DNA from: Thauera propionica
Lineage (GTDB): Bacteria; Pseudomonadota; Gammaproteobacteria; Burkholderiales; Rhodocyclaceae
NCBI RefSeq assembly: GCF_002245655.1
Contig: NZ_NOIH01000003.1
Span: 558,001-622,000, forward strand
Direction: 5' to 3'
DNA: 64,000 nt
This document shows positions 8,562 to 16,769 of this stretch, in pieces; positions within the stretch are counted from its first letter, which is position 1, and every line of letters begins with the position of its first letter. Below the pieces are notes generated by a model. The model had not been told where the DNA came from. It saw nothing but the letters and a program-made list of their open reading frames with translations, and made no database searches. The position numbers were made by a program, and so were the translations under genes.

Positions 8562-10598
8562 TTACCAGCTCAGGTTGAGGCTGGCGAACAGCCGCGGCTC
8601 ATGACGGTAGCGCCCCTCGTGGAAGTCGGCATAGCGCCCGCCGACGCTCTGCGCCACAACCGCAACCTCATTGCCCGAACCGGGCTCACCAAAGCTGCGC
8701 GCCAGCCGCAGGTCGAACCGGCCCTGCTCCGGTACGCGATCGCCGTCGTTGAGCCAGTTCATGACGGCGTGGCGGTAGTAGCCCATGCTGGCGCGCCAAC
8801 GGCCCGGCAGGTCCTTCATCAGCAGCAGCGAGGTGATCGAGGTCGGCGCACTGGTGTCAAAGTCAGGATCGGGGACGTCCTTGCCGGCGTTGATGTCGAT
8901 CACGGCCTGCGACAGCACGATCCGGCCCCAACCCGGCCGGTGCCAGTCGACGCTGAACTCGGCCCCGGTCATGTTGAAGGTGCCGGCGTTTTGGAACAGG
9001 AAGGAACGCGGCCCGCGTCCGTCCCTCAAGTCATATTCGAACGGCGCATATCCCGATGGCGCGGGCGGACAGAAGCGCTCGCCGCTTGGCAGCGGCCGCT
9101 CCCACGGCTGTCGCGGATAGAAGCAGCGCTGGTCGTCGATGTAGTCTGTGTAGTGCTTGTGGAAGGCCCGCACATCGAGCCCCAGGCCAAGTTCGCGGAA
9201 CATCGCTGCATAGCCGATCTCGATGTGCCGCACGCGCTCCGGCTGCATGTCGTCGCCGGCCCGCAGGAAGAGCTGCTTGATCTGCGAGCCGATGCGCACC
9301 ACCTGTTCTGCATTCGACTCGACCAGCGACGGCGTGCGGTACGACACGCCTGCCGACAGGCGCAGCGCCGACTCGGGCGTGAGCGCGTAGTTGAGCGCGA
9401 AGCGCGGCGAAAACAGCGGGCCGCTGTAATGATGATCTTCGAGCGTGCCGCCGAGGTCGACCTTCAGGTGCTCGACCGGCGACCACACCACGCTGCCGAA
9501 GAGCTGGCTGCTGGTGCCGCTGAGCGTGCCGCGGGTGTTGAACATCGACGCCGCGCGCGCCGCCTCGCGCCGCACACCCGCACCCACCATGAAACGCCAC
9601 GTCGGCGAAAGCGTCGTGCTGTATTGCACCTCGAGGTCGTCGCGCCGAACATCACTGTTCATGTCGAGCGGAATCACCAGCGGCGGGTAGCGGGTATTGA
9701 CCCAGGCCGCACGCATCCGCTCGTCCTGATGGTAGTACTGGACCGTCAGCTCGGAGTCGACGGCAAAACTGCGGCGCCACGTCAGATGCAGAAAGTTCGA
9801 GCGTGACTTGTCCTCGCGCAGCGGCTCCTCGAGGTCGCCGGGAATCCCGCGATCGCTCGTCCCGTCACTGATTCCCAGCATCAACCCCAGTTCGTCGCGC
9901 GTCGACAACTGCGCCGTCGCACTGAGGTTGAGCACCGACCGGGTGATGGTCTCGCGCGGATTGACCTCGCCACCGTCGTCGACGTAATTGCGGAAATTGA
10001 CCGCGCGCCGATGCGAACCCGACAGGCGCCAGTCGATCGCGGCATCGGCGCTGCCATTGGCGCGAAAGCCGTGGTCGTAGAAACCATCCTCGCCCAGGCG
10101 CGAGATCACGCGCGCTCCGCTTTCGGTCGAAGGCGAGCGGGTGATCAGGTTGATCACCGCCTGGAAGGCATTCACGCCATACGCTGCGCCGTTCGGCCCA
10201 CGCACCACCTCCACGCGCTCGAGGTCATCGACGCGCAGCGGGAGATCCTGCCAGTTGGTGTTGCCCCACAAGGGGCTGTTGACCGTACGCCCATCGATCA
10301 TGACCTTGATGCGGCGGTCGTAAGCATCGCCAAGCCCGTGGTTGGCCACGGAGGGCGAGCCGTCAGCCCAGTCCGCGACCATGAAGCCGGGCACCAGGCG
10401 CATCAGGTCATGGATCTCGGTGAAGCCCGACGCAGTGATCATCTCGCGGTCAATGATCGTCACCGCGACCGGCGCATCCACCGGCGACTGCGCCATGCGC
10501 GAGGCGGTGAGCACGATCGGGATGTCGTCGAAGAACGCATCCGCGGCCAGCGCGCCTGGGCCGAGGACGGCAAAGCGAAAAAGGCGACGGACGGACAC
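8562..10598 (-). CDS. TonB-dependent outer-membrane receptor
   Basis: A 678-residue outer-membrane receptor. After a signal peptide (about residues 1-21) comes the plug domain, with VTIIDREMITASGFTEIHDL and VEVVRGPNGAAYGVNAFQAV, and then a long beta-barrel ending in FASLNLSW, the aromatic C-terminus used for outer-membrane insertion. The GTG at 10598 is preferred because it has a GGAG 5-7 bases before it and leads directly into the signal peptide; an ATG at 10646 in the same frame gives a poor N-terminus. It is first in an operon with a periplasmic binding protein and a diguanylate cyclase. The substrate is unknown; nothing in the locus indicates siderophore or cobalamin uptake specifically. 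Confidence 0.92.
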   Translation of the reverse strand: MSVRRLFRFAVLGPGALAADAFFDDIPIVLTASRMAQSPVDAPVAVTIIDREMITASGFTEIHDLMRLVPGFMVADWADGSPSVANHGLGDAYDRRIKVMIDGRTVNSPLWGNTNWQDLPLRVDDLERVEVVRGPNGAAYGVNAFQAVINLITRSPSTESGARVISRLGEDGFYDHGFRANGSADAAIDWRLSGSHRRAVNFRNYVDDGGEVNPRETITRSVLNLSATAQLSTRDELGLMLGISDGTSDRGIPGDLEEPLREDKSRSNFLHLTWRRSFAVDSELTVQYYHQDERMRAAWVNTRYPPLVIPLDMNSDVRRDDLEVQYSTTLSPTWRFMVGAGVRREAARAASMFNTRGTLSGTSSQLFGSVVWSPVEHLKVDLGGTLEDHHYSGPLFSPRFALNYALTPESALRLSAGVSYRTPSLVESNAEQVVRIGSQIKQLFLRAGDDMQPERVRHIEIGYAAMFRELGLGLDVRAFHKHYTDYIDDQRCFYPRQPWERPLPSGERFCPPAPSGYAPFEYDLRDGRGPRSFLFQNAGTFNMTGAEFSVDWHRPGWGRIVLSQAVIDINAGKDVPDPDFDTSAPTSITSLLLMKDLPGRWRASMGYYRHAVMNWLNDGDRVPEQGRFDLRLARSFGEPGSGNEVAVVAQSVGGRYADFHEGRYRHEPRLFASLNLSW

Positions 10599-10714
10599 GG
10601 CAACTCCATTCGGTACAAGATGTTTTACAGCGGTGCAGCTTTGCATGTGCCTGCCAGCGGCGTCCACCCCGGCGCGGTGTCGGGCGCGACAATCCTCACG
10701 CTGGGGCGCAGGCA

Positions 10715-11335
10715 TCACGCCCCGTTTGCAGCCAGCGCCCGCACGCCGTCGGCAACGAACTCCACCGCCAGCGCGGCCAGCACCAGGCCCATCAGTCGGG
10801 TCATGATGTTCAGCCCGGTCTGGCCGGCGAAGCGGCTGATGCGCCCGGCCATGCGGAAGCACACCCAGACGATTCCCCCGATCACGGCACCGATCACCAG
10901 CAGCGCCAGCATGTCCCACCAATGCTCGACACGCTCGGCATGAATGATGACCGTGCTGACCGTGCCGGGGCCGGTCAGCAGCGGAATGGTAAGCGGCACC
11001 ACGGCGATGCTCGAGCGTTCGGCCGCCTCGTGCTGTTCCTCGGGCGTAGAGCGGATGCGTCCCGGCTCGGCATTGAACATGTTCAGCGCGAGGATGAACA
11101 ACAGGATGCCGCCGCCGACCTGCAGCGAGGGAATCGAGATGCCGAACACCCCGAGCAGCCCCTGGCCGAACAGGGCGGCCACGCCGATGACGATGGCCGT
11201 GGCGATGGCCGCGGTGTTGATGGTGCCGTGCCGCTCGCGTACCGACTGCCCCGCCGTCAGGCTGAGGAACATCGGGATCGCGCCGAACGGGTTGATCAGC
11301 GCCAGCAGGGTAATGAAGACCTTCAGTGTTTCCAT
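10715..11335 (-). CDS. MarC family integral membrane protein
   Basis: A 206-residue inner-membrane protein of the MarC/UPF0056 family with six predicted hydrophobic helices. The family signature LLALINPFGAIPMFLSLTAG opens the protein and LLTGPGTVSTVII lies in the fourth helix. MarC proteins were once linked to multiple antibiotic resistance, but that role has not held up, and some relatives move small molecules. The ATG at 11335 gives the standard METLKVF-type start; the longer frame upstream is not conserved in the family. It is a single gene, divergent from the helicase gene at 11464. Confidence 0.9.
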   Translation of the reverse strand: METLKVFITLLALINPFGAIPMFLSLTAGQSVRERHGTINTAAIATAIVIGVAALFGQGLLGVFGISIPSLQVGGGILLFILALNMFNAEPGRIRSTPEEQHEAAERSSIAVVPLTIPLLTGPGTVSTVIIHAERVEHWWDMLALLVIGAVIGGIVWVCFRMAGRISRFAGQTGLNIMTRLMGLVLAALAVEFVADGVRALAANGA

Positions 11336-11463
11336 GGATTCCGGCTCCGCGCACGCCACGCATCCGCAGGCGATGCAGGGCGAGGAGGATAGCGCAAGCT
11401 TGCTAGACTTGCGGCACGCCGCAGTCCATTTCTCGCAGCGCTCCATTCCATTTTCAAGGCACC

Positions 11464-13125
11464 ATGGCCCTCACCCACCCCGAAGGCTGGCAACGACTCC
11501 CCGCCGAAGGCGCCCGCGGCCGCGAGCGAGCGACCCTCGAGCGGCTTGCCGCGGCACTGCCGCGCGACTGGACCATCTATCATGGCCTGCACTGGACGCG
11601 CGCCGAGGGCGAGCAGCTGGTGTTCGGCGACATCGCCTTCGCCGTCATGGGGCCGACCGGCCGTGTGCTGCTGATCGAGCAGCACGCCGGCTTTCTCGAC
11701 GAGACCGCTCAGGGGCTGATGCGTCCCGGGCGGCGTCGCCCCCAGCACGTCAGCGTCGAGCTGGCACGCAGCGCCGACGCCCTGCGCGCCCGCCTGCGCC
11801 CGCTGCTGGACGGAGCCGAGCCCCAGCTCGACATCCTGCTCTACTGCCCCGACTACACCGTGCGCCAGCCCGGCAGCGCCGGCCTCGACCCGGCCCGCAT
11901 CGTGGACGCCAGCCGACGCGAGGCCTTCGCCGCCATCGTGCAGGCACTGACGCGCCATGCCGACGACCCACCGGCCGAGCCTGCCCGCTTGCAGGCCTTG
12001 CACCGCTTCTTCGCCGACCTGCTGGAGCTGGTGCCGGATGTACAGGCCTATGTCGGCCAGGCCGACGACCTCACCACCCGCCTGTCGGGTGGCCTGACCG
12101 AATGGGCGCGCCGCATCGACATGACTCCGCACCGCCTGCGCGTCGTCGCCACCGCTGGCAGCGGCAAGACCCAGCTGGCGCTTGCCGCCTACACCGACGC
12201 GCTCGCCGCCGGCCGCCGGCCGCTGTATGTCTGCTACAACCGCCCGCTGGCCGACCACTTCGCCCGCATCGCCCCCACCGGCGGCGAGGTCGCGACCTAT
12301 CACCAGCTGTGCGACCGCCGCCTGCGCGACGCCGGTCGCCCGCCGCGCTTCGGCGCACCGGGCGCCTTCCGCCGCATGGAGGCGGAGTTCGCGGCGCTGG
12401 TCGAGGCCCGACCCGAGCCGGACTGGCAGTTCGACGAACTGATCATCGACGAAGGCCAGGACTTCATGGAGCCGTGGCGCGATGCGCTGCTGGCGCTGCT
12501 CAAGCCCGGCGGCCGCGCCTGGTGGCTCGAGGACCCGCTGCAGAACCTGTACGACCGCCCCGCCGTCGCCCTGCCCGATTGGGTGCGGCTCACCGCCGAC
12601 ACGAACTACCGCACGCCGGCCGACATCCTGGCGCTGCTCAATGCCCGCCTGCCCCTGCCCGACCCCATCCGCGCCGGCAGCCCGGTGACCGACAGCGAAC
12701 CCGAACTGCTGGCCTGGCATGACGACGCCGGCCTGCTGGACGCGACCCGGCGCGCCATCACGCGCGCGCTGGGCCTCGGTTTCCGGCGCGAGATGATCGT
12801 GCTGCTGACCTTCCGCGGGCGCGAGCATTCGCGCTTCACCCCGCTCGACCAGCTCGGCCCCCACCGACTGCGCGCCTTCACCGGCCGCTACGACCTGCTC
12901 GGCGAACCCGAGCACTCGCAGGGCGAGCTGTTGATCGACTCCGTCTATCGCTTCAAGGGCCAGTCGGCACCCTGCATCATCTTCACCGAGATCGACTTTG
13001 AGACAACGAACGGGGCCCTGGACGAGCTGACCATGCGCAAGCTCTTCGTCGGCGCGACGCGGGCGACGATGAAGCTGATCCTGGTGGCGTCGGAGCGGGC
13101 GGCAGCCCATCTCGCCCCGGCGTGA
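11464..13125 (+). CDS. NERD-like / superfamily 1 helicase protein
   Basis: A 553-residue protein with two parts. Residues about 15-160 resemble a NERD nuclease-related domain (GDIAFAVMGPTGRVLLIE), but the usual E-x-K catalytic pair reads EQH, so nuclease activity is doubtful. From residue 229 follows a UvrD-like superfamily 1 helicase core with Walker A (ATAGSGKTQ), Walker B (LIIDEGQDF), motif III-like WWLEDPLQNLYDR, motif V-like VYRFKGQSAPCIIF and motif VI-like KLFVGATRAT. It is short for a UvrD helicase and lacks the large 1B/2B insertions. A role in nucleic-acid processing or defence is possible. It is a single gene with its own start just after the MarC promoter region. Confidence 0.82.
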   Translation: MALTHPEGWQRLPAEGARGRERATLERLAAALPRDWTIYHGLHWTRAEGEQLVFGDIAFAVMGPTGRVLLIEQHAGFLDETAQGLMRPGRRRPQHVSVELARSADALRARLRPLLDGAEPQLDILLYCPDYTVRQPGSAGLDPARIVDASRREAFAAIVQALTRHADDPPAEPARLQALHRFFADLLELVPDVQAYVGQADDLTTRLSGGLTEWARRIDMTPHRLRVVATAGSGKTQLALAAYTDALAAGRRPLYVCYNRPLADHFARIAPTGGEVATYHQLCDRRLRDAGRPPRFGAPGAFRRMEAEFAALVEARPEPDWQFDELIIDEGQDFMEPWRDALLALLKPGGRAWWLEDPLQNLYDRPAVALPDWVRLTADTNYRTPADILALLNARLPLPDPIRAGSPVTDSEPELLAWHDDAGLLDATRRAITRALGLGFRREMIVLLTFRGREHSRFTPLDQLGPHRLRAFTGRYDLLGEPEHSQGELLIDSVYRFKGQSAPCIIFTEIDFETTNGALDELTMRKLFVGATRATMKLILVASERAAAHLAPA

Positions 13126-13182
13126 TCCGCCGGCCGTGCAGGACTAAGATGGCGACATCCAAGCCCTGAGACGGAGGACAGC

Positions 13183-13467
13183 ATGAGCCACAAGCACCGC
13201 AGCGTCCTGCAGGCGATCTTCCACGAACCACCGAGCGGCAACCTGCACTGGCGTGAGGTCGAATCGTTGCTGAACCATCTTGGCGCCAGCGTCGAATCCG
13301 CTCACGGCGCGCGCTTTCGGGTGGTGCTGAACCGCCACGAGTTCTTCCTGCACCACCCCCACCACGGCGGGGATTTTCCGAAGCAGGCGGTGAAGCAGTT
13401 GCGCGAGTTCCTCGCCGGGGCCGGCGTCACACCTTCGCTCTACGACGAACAGGCGCGCGACGAGTAG
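13183..13467 (+). CDS. HicA-like type II toxin family protein, no HicB partner
   Basis: A 94-residue protein resembling HicA mRNA interferases but longer than the usual 55-80 residues. The N-terminal helix and SLLNHLGASVES segment are followed by GARFRVVLNRHEFFLHHPHH, which places a His in the strand where HicA has its catalytic His. HicA toxins normally pair with an adjacent hicB antitoxin; none is found here, since the next gene is on the other strand. A CGGAGGA ribosome-binding site precedes the ATG. It could be a domesticated solitary HicA, as occurs in some chromosomes, or its partner may be elsewhere. Confidence 0.75.
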   Translation: MSHKHRSVLQAIFHEPPSGNLHWREVESLLNHLGASVESAHGARFRVVLNRHEFFLHHPHHGGDFPKQAVKQLREFLAGAGVTPSLYDEQARDE

Positions 13468-13473
13468 CGACCG

Positions 13474-14085
13474 TCAGCCCACGGCGCGCACGCTGAACAC
13501 CACGTCGTCGTTCCAGTGCTGCAGCAGCACGCGTGCGACGCGGTCCTGCCACAGCGCGGCGAAGCGTTGGCGCTCGACATCATCGGCTTCGCCACGCACG
13601 CAGCGGCCAAGCAGCAGCGCGGTGTCCGGGTGGGCCGGCACGTGCGACAGGTCGGACGCGACGTCGACCGCCGCGCCGGTGTCGATGCGGGTGACGCGGA
13701 CCGACAGCGGGAGTTCGTGGCCGAAGTCCTGCAGCCCGCGCCGTGCGAATCGGCCGCCGATCCCCTTGAAGCCGCCGTCCTGGGCAGCGCCGGTGAGCAA
13801 GGTGAGCACGCTGGCGGTCACGCCGGTGACGCCGTCCTCGAGCCGGCTGGCGAAGGCGAGCCGCACGCCGCCGCGCTCGGGCAGGCTGTCCGGATACAGC
13901 GCAGCGAGCGCGCGGCAGCCGAGTACATAGGCGGACGCAACCGTGGGGCAGGAATGACCGGCGAGCTTGACTGCATCGGCATAGCCGTATTCGAGGAGAC
14001 CATCATCGGCCGCGCCAAGGAAGGCGGCCAGCGCATCGCGCACACGCAGCGTGGGAACCTGGTCGAAGAAGGCGGGGAATTTCAC
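13474..14085 (-). CDS. FmdE-like domain protein of unknown role
   Basis: A 203-residue protein resembling the FmdE family, named after a formylmethanofuran dehydrogenase-associated subunit. The motif KLAGHSCPTVASAYVLGCRA corresponds to the conserved G-H-x-C-P turn that binds metal in that family, and GVTGVTASVLTLLTGAAQDG corresponds to its second conserved block. No other one-carbon or molybdenum-cofactor gene lies nearby, so a catalytic role cannot be assigned. The GTG at 14085 is chosen because a GGAG sits 7 bases upstream; an in-frame ATG at 14172 has no such site. The stop is 6 bases from the convergent HicA-like gene. Confidence 0.68.
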   Translation of the reverse strand: MKFPAFFDQVPTLRVRDALAAFLGAADDGLLEYGYADAVKLAGHSCPTVASAYVLGCRALAALYPDSLPERGGVRLAFASRLEDGVTGVTASVLTLLTGAAQDGGFKGIGGRFARRGLQDFGHELPLSVRVTRIDTGAAVDVASDLSHVPAHPDTALLLGRCVRGEADDVERQRFAALWQDRVARVLLQHWNDDVVFSVRAVG

Positions 14086-14206
14086 GGACACGCTCCGGGG
14101 ACAGTGCGGGAAGAAGCCCCGCATTGTCCGCAGCAGCCCGTCGCGCACCTTGATCCGGCTCAGATCGGGCACCGTTCGGGTGGCTCGATCCAGGCCGGAC
14201 CACGCC

Positions 14207-15253
14207 TCAGACCGCGAGGTCGATCTGGTTCACCGTGCCGGCGCGGCCATCCTCGCGCAGGTAGATGCTGCTCGCGCGCATCTCGCCGAGGGTCTCGTTG
14301 GCGGCATTTCGCAGGCTGAACGGCGTGTCGACGCGCCCCAGGTAGAAGGCGCCCACGCCCGCCTCCTTCAAGGTCTGGAGGCGACCCGGACCTTGGGCGT
14401 CGGGCTGCCACACGCGCAGCTGCGACCAGGCGGCGTCGGACTCGTCGATCCAGCCGTTGCCGTCGTCGTCCAGCGCGGCCAGCTCGGCAAAGCCATCGCC
14501 ACTCGCCGGGCCGAAGAGTTCGCGCCCGTCGTCGATGCGCCCGTTGGCGTTGCGGTCAAAGGCGAGGAAGCCACTGCCCCCCACCATCGGCAGTTGCTCC
14601 TTGCTGCCGTCGCCGTCGAGATCGAACTCGAAGCGCAGGTCGGACAGGGCGGACGCCGGCCCGCCGAAGTCGAGCACCAGCGGGTCCTTCACCCGCTGCT
14701 CGCCGAAACGCAGGCTGGCCGACACCGTTTCGCTGTAGCTGCGCGACATCGTGAAGCCCAGCTCGAAGCGGATCTCCGCACCGTCGGCGGTGCGCACCAC
14801 CCCGGCGGCGGCAAACGAGGTGGTCTCCGATTCAGCGTAGGTCGCGCTGAAGTCGTAGGCCATGCCGAAACCGGCGCCCTGGCTGCCCGCCGCACCGCCA
14901 GCGGCCCCCGGCGACAGCTCGGCATCGGCCGCCCGCAGGCGCTCCAGGTCGCGCGCACTGAAGCGCTGCACCGGCTTGCCGGTGAGGAACTCGATCATGC
15001 GGATCAGCATCGACAGCTTGGGATCGTTCTCGGCCGCGTCGTCCAGGCTGGCCGAGTCCGCCGCCTGAGTGTCGGCCGTGGCCGCGTCGGCGAGTTGGGC
15101 TGCGCGGCCGGCAGCGGAGATGTTCACCCCGTCCTGGCGCGTCTCGGGCAGGGCCGCATTGCCACGCCACACCTCCAGCCGCTCGCTCATCTCGAAGGAC
15201 TGGCTGAACTGGCGGGACGATTGCAATTCGACATTGAAAGACGCGATTTTCAC
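14207..15253 (-). CDS. EF-hand-like calcium-loop repeat protein
   Basis: A 348-residue protein of unknown function. The C-terminal third has three acidic loops of the dockerin/EF-hand kind, DLDGDGSKEQL, DRNANGRIDDGRELF and DDDGNGWIDESDAAW, which should bind calcium. The middle is rich in short beta-strand segments, for example IRFELGFTMSRSYSETVSAS. No signal peptide is evident, although proteins of this type in relatives are often exported by type I systems. A GTG at 15253 with GAGG upstream is the likely start, because the preceding in-frame residues are Pro/Ser/Arg-rich and look non-coding. It lies just beyond the DUF3482 gene on the same strand but with a separating gap of about 100 bases. 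Confidence 0.72.
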   Translation of the reverse strand: MKIASFNVELQSSRQFSQSFEMSERLEVWRGNAALPETRQDGVNISAAGRAAQLADAATADTQAADSASLDDAAENDPKLSMLIRMIEFLTGKPVQRFSARDLERLRAADAELSPGAAGGAAGSQGAGFGMAYDFSATYAESETTSFAAAGVVRTADGAEIRFELGFTMSRSYSETVSASLRFGEQRVKDPLVLDFGGPASALSDLRFEFDLDGDGSKEQLPMVGGSGFLAFDRNANGRIDDGRELFGPASGDGFAELAALDDDGNGWIDESDAAWSQLRVWQPDAQGPGRLQTLKEAGVGAFYLGRVDTPFSLRNAANETLGEMRASSIYLREDGRAGTVNQIDLAV

Positions 15254-15356
15254 GGCAGGCACCTCGGGCGCAGAACAACGCTGAGGTATTAACGGCAGCC
15301 GGATCAAAGACTTGAGCGAGGAAGGGCGAACTGGCGTCGCACCGCCCCGCGTGGGT

Positions 15357-16769
15357 CTAGTGCAAACGCTCGACCAACTCGGCGAGGGCGGCCTCACGCC
15401 CGTCGTCGTCCCCCTCGCCCCCTTCGTTCAGGCCACGCGCAGTGGCACCTCCACTCACAGCCCATTCGGGATGGGCGCGCGCCTTCTCCAATACGTATGG
15501 CAGCGCCCCCTCGCGCCAGGCTTCGGCCACCTCGTCGGCAACCGCCTGCTCGCCCCGTACATCGATCGGCAGCAGCGCCGCATGGCCGCGCCCTTCGAGC
15601 GCGCCGAGCAGCTGATACTGGCGCAACGCCACGAGACGCAGAATGGCGTCGTCCACCGTCAGTTCGCGATGGCCGCGCAGGCGGGCGGCGATGCGCTCGC
15701 CGTAGTGGCCGAAGGTCTGCCACAGGCCACCTGCCACCGCGCCCAGCGCAGCGGCAGCACCGAGCGTGAGACCGCCGGTCATCAGGTCGATGCCGACCCC
15801 GGCCGCCGCGCCCGCCGCCACGCCGGTGGACAGGCGGATGCCCATCTGGCGCAGAGTCTCGGGATTGAACAGGTCGTCATCCCAACGCCCGTCGGTGAGC
15901 GGCAGTTCGTCGGCGCGGGCGTCGTCGGGGCGGAAGCGGTAGAGCCGGAGCAAGGCATCGACGCAGGCCTGCTCGCGCTGGCGCACCGCATCGCGCAGGC
16001 GCGCGACGGCGGCGGCCAGCGCGACGTCGGAGGCGTCGCCGACCCGGTCGCGGCGCGCTGCCAGCTCGAGCAGCAGTTCGGCAACCAGGCGCCGCGCCGC
16101 CAGACGGCGTTCGTCGGCCTCGTGTGCGCGGGCGTCGATCAACCGCTGCAGCGCCGGGCGATGGCTGTGCATCAGCGTTGCCAAGGTCTCGAACAGCTCG
16201 CGCTCGCCTTCGAGCGCAGGCGCCACGGTGTCGAAGCTGACCACCGCATGCAGGTTCAGCCGCGCCAGCGCGGCGCGCCAGTCGTCCACGCGCGCGTCGG
16301 CCGAGGCCACGAAGTTGAGCACCGGCAGCAGCGGACGCGCGCAACCCGCCAGCAGCTCGAGTTCATCGCGGTGCTTGGGCAGCACCGGGTCGCGCGCATC
16401 CACCACGTACAACGCCGCGTCGCTGGCGAGCATCTGGCGCAGCACCTTGGCCTCCTGCTCGAAACGCCCCGGCGCATCGGGCGTGGCGAGGAAGCGCTCG
16501 ATGCGCGCCGGCCCGTCGAGACGCTCGCCGGCCGCCACCAGGGCATCGACGAACTCGAGCAGCGCGATCGCGTCTTCCATGCCCGGCGTGTCGAACAGTT
16601 CGACCGCCGGCCGGCCGTCGGCCATCAGGCGCAGGCCCTCGACATGGCGCGTCGTGCCTGCGGAGTCCGACACCTCGCCGAAGGCCACGTCGCGCGCCAG
16701 CGTGCGCAGCAGTGAGGTCTTGCCGGTGTTGGTATGGCCGACGACGGCCACGCGCAGGATGCTGCTCAT
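15357..16769 (-). CDS. DUF3482 domain Era-like GTPase
   Basis: A 470-residue protein with an N-terminal Era/TrmE-like GTPase domain: G1 GHTNTGKTSLL, a G2 region with AGTTRHVE, G3 DTPGMED and a G4-like NFVASAD. The rest is DUF3482, with a glycine- and alanine-rich stretch near residues 320-370 (MTGGLTLGAAAALGAVAGG) that may insert in or touch the membrane. The start codon overlaps the stop of the upstream DUF2868 gene by one base (TGATG), which shows tight coupling. The two genes are a known conserved pair in beta- and gammaproteobacteria. The cellular process is not established. Confidence 0.9.
   Translation of the reverse strand: MSSILRVAVVGHTNTGKTSLLRTLARDVAFGEVSDSAGTTRHVEGLRLMADGRPAVELFDTPGMEDAIALLEFVDALVAAGERLDGPARIERFLATPDAPGRFEQEAKVLRQMLASDAALYVVDARDPVLPKHRDELELLAGCARPLLPVLNFVASADARVDDWRAALARLNLHAVVSFDTVAPALEGERELFETLATLMHSHRPALQRLIDARAHEADERRLAARRLVAELLLELAARRDRVGDASDVALAAAVARLRDAVRQREQACVDALLRLYRFRPDDARADELPLTDGRWDDDLFNPETLRQMGIRLSTGVAAGAAAGVGIDLMTGGLTLGAAAALGAVAGGLWQTFGHYGERIAARLRGHRELTVDDAILRLVALRQYQLLGALEGRGHAALLPIDVRGEQAVADEVAEAWREGALPYVLEKARAHPEWAVSGGATARGLNEGGEGDDDGREAALAELVERLH

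Noticed and set aside
8601-13110. Long antisense frames opposite the TonB receptor (8601-9806 +), MarC (10944-12722 +) and the helicase (11323-13110 -)
   Set aside because: The opposite strands encode recognisable domains with intact motifs, and the antisense products have none.
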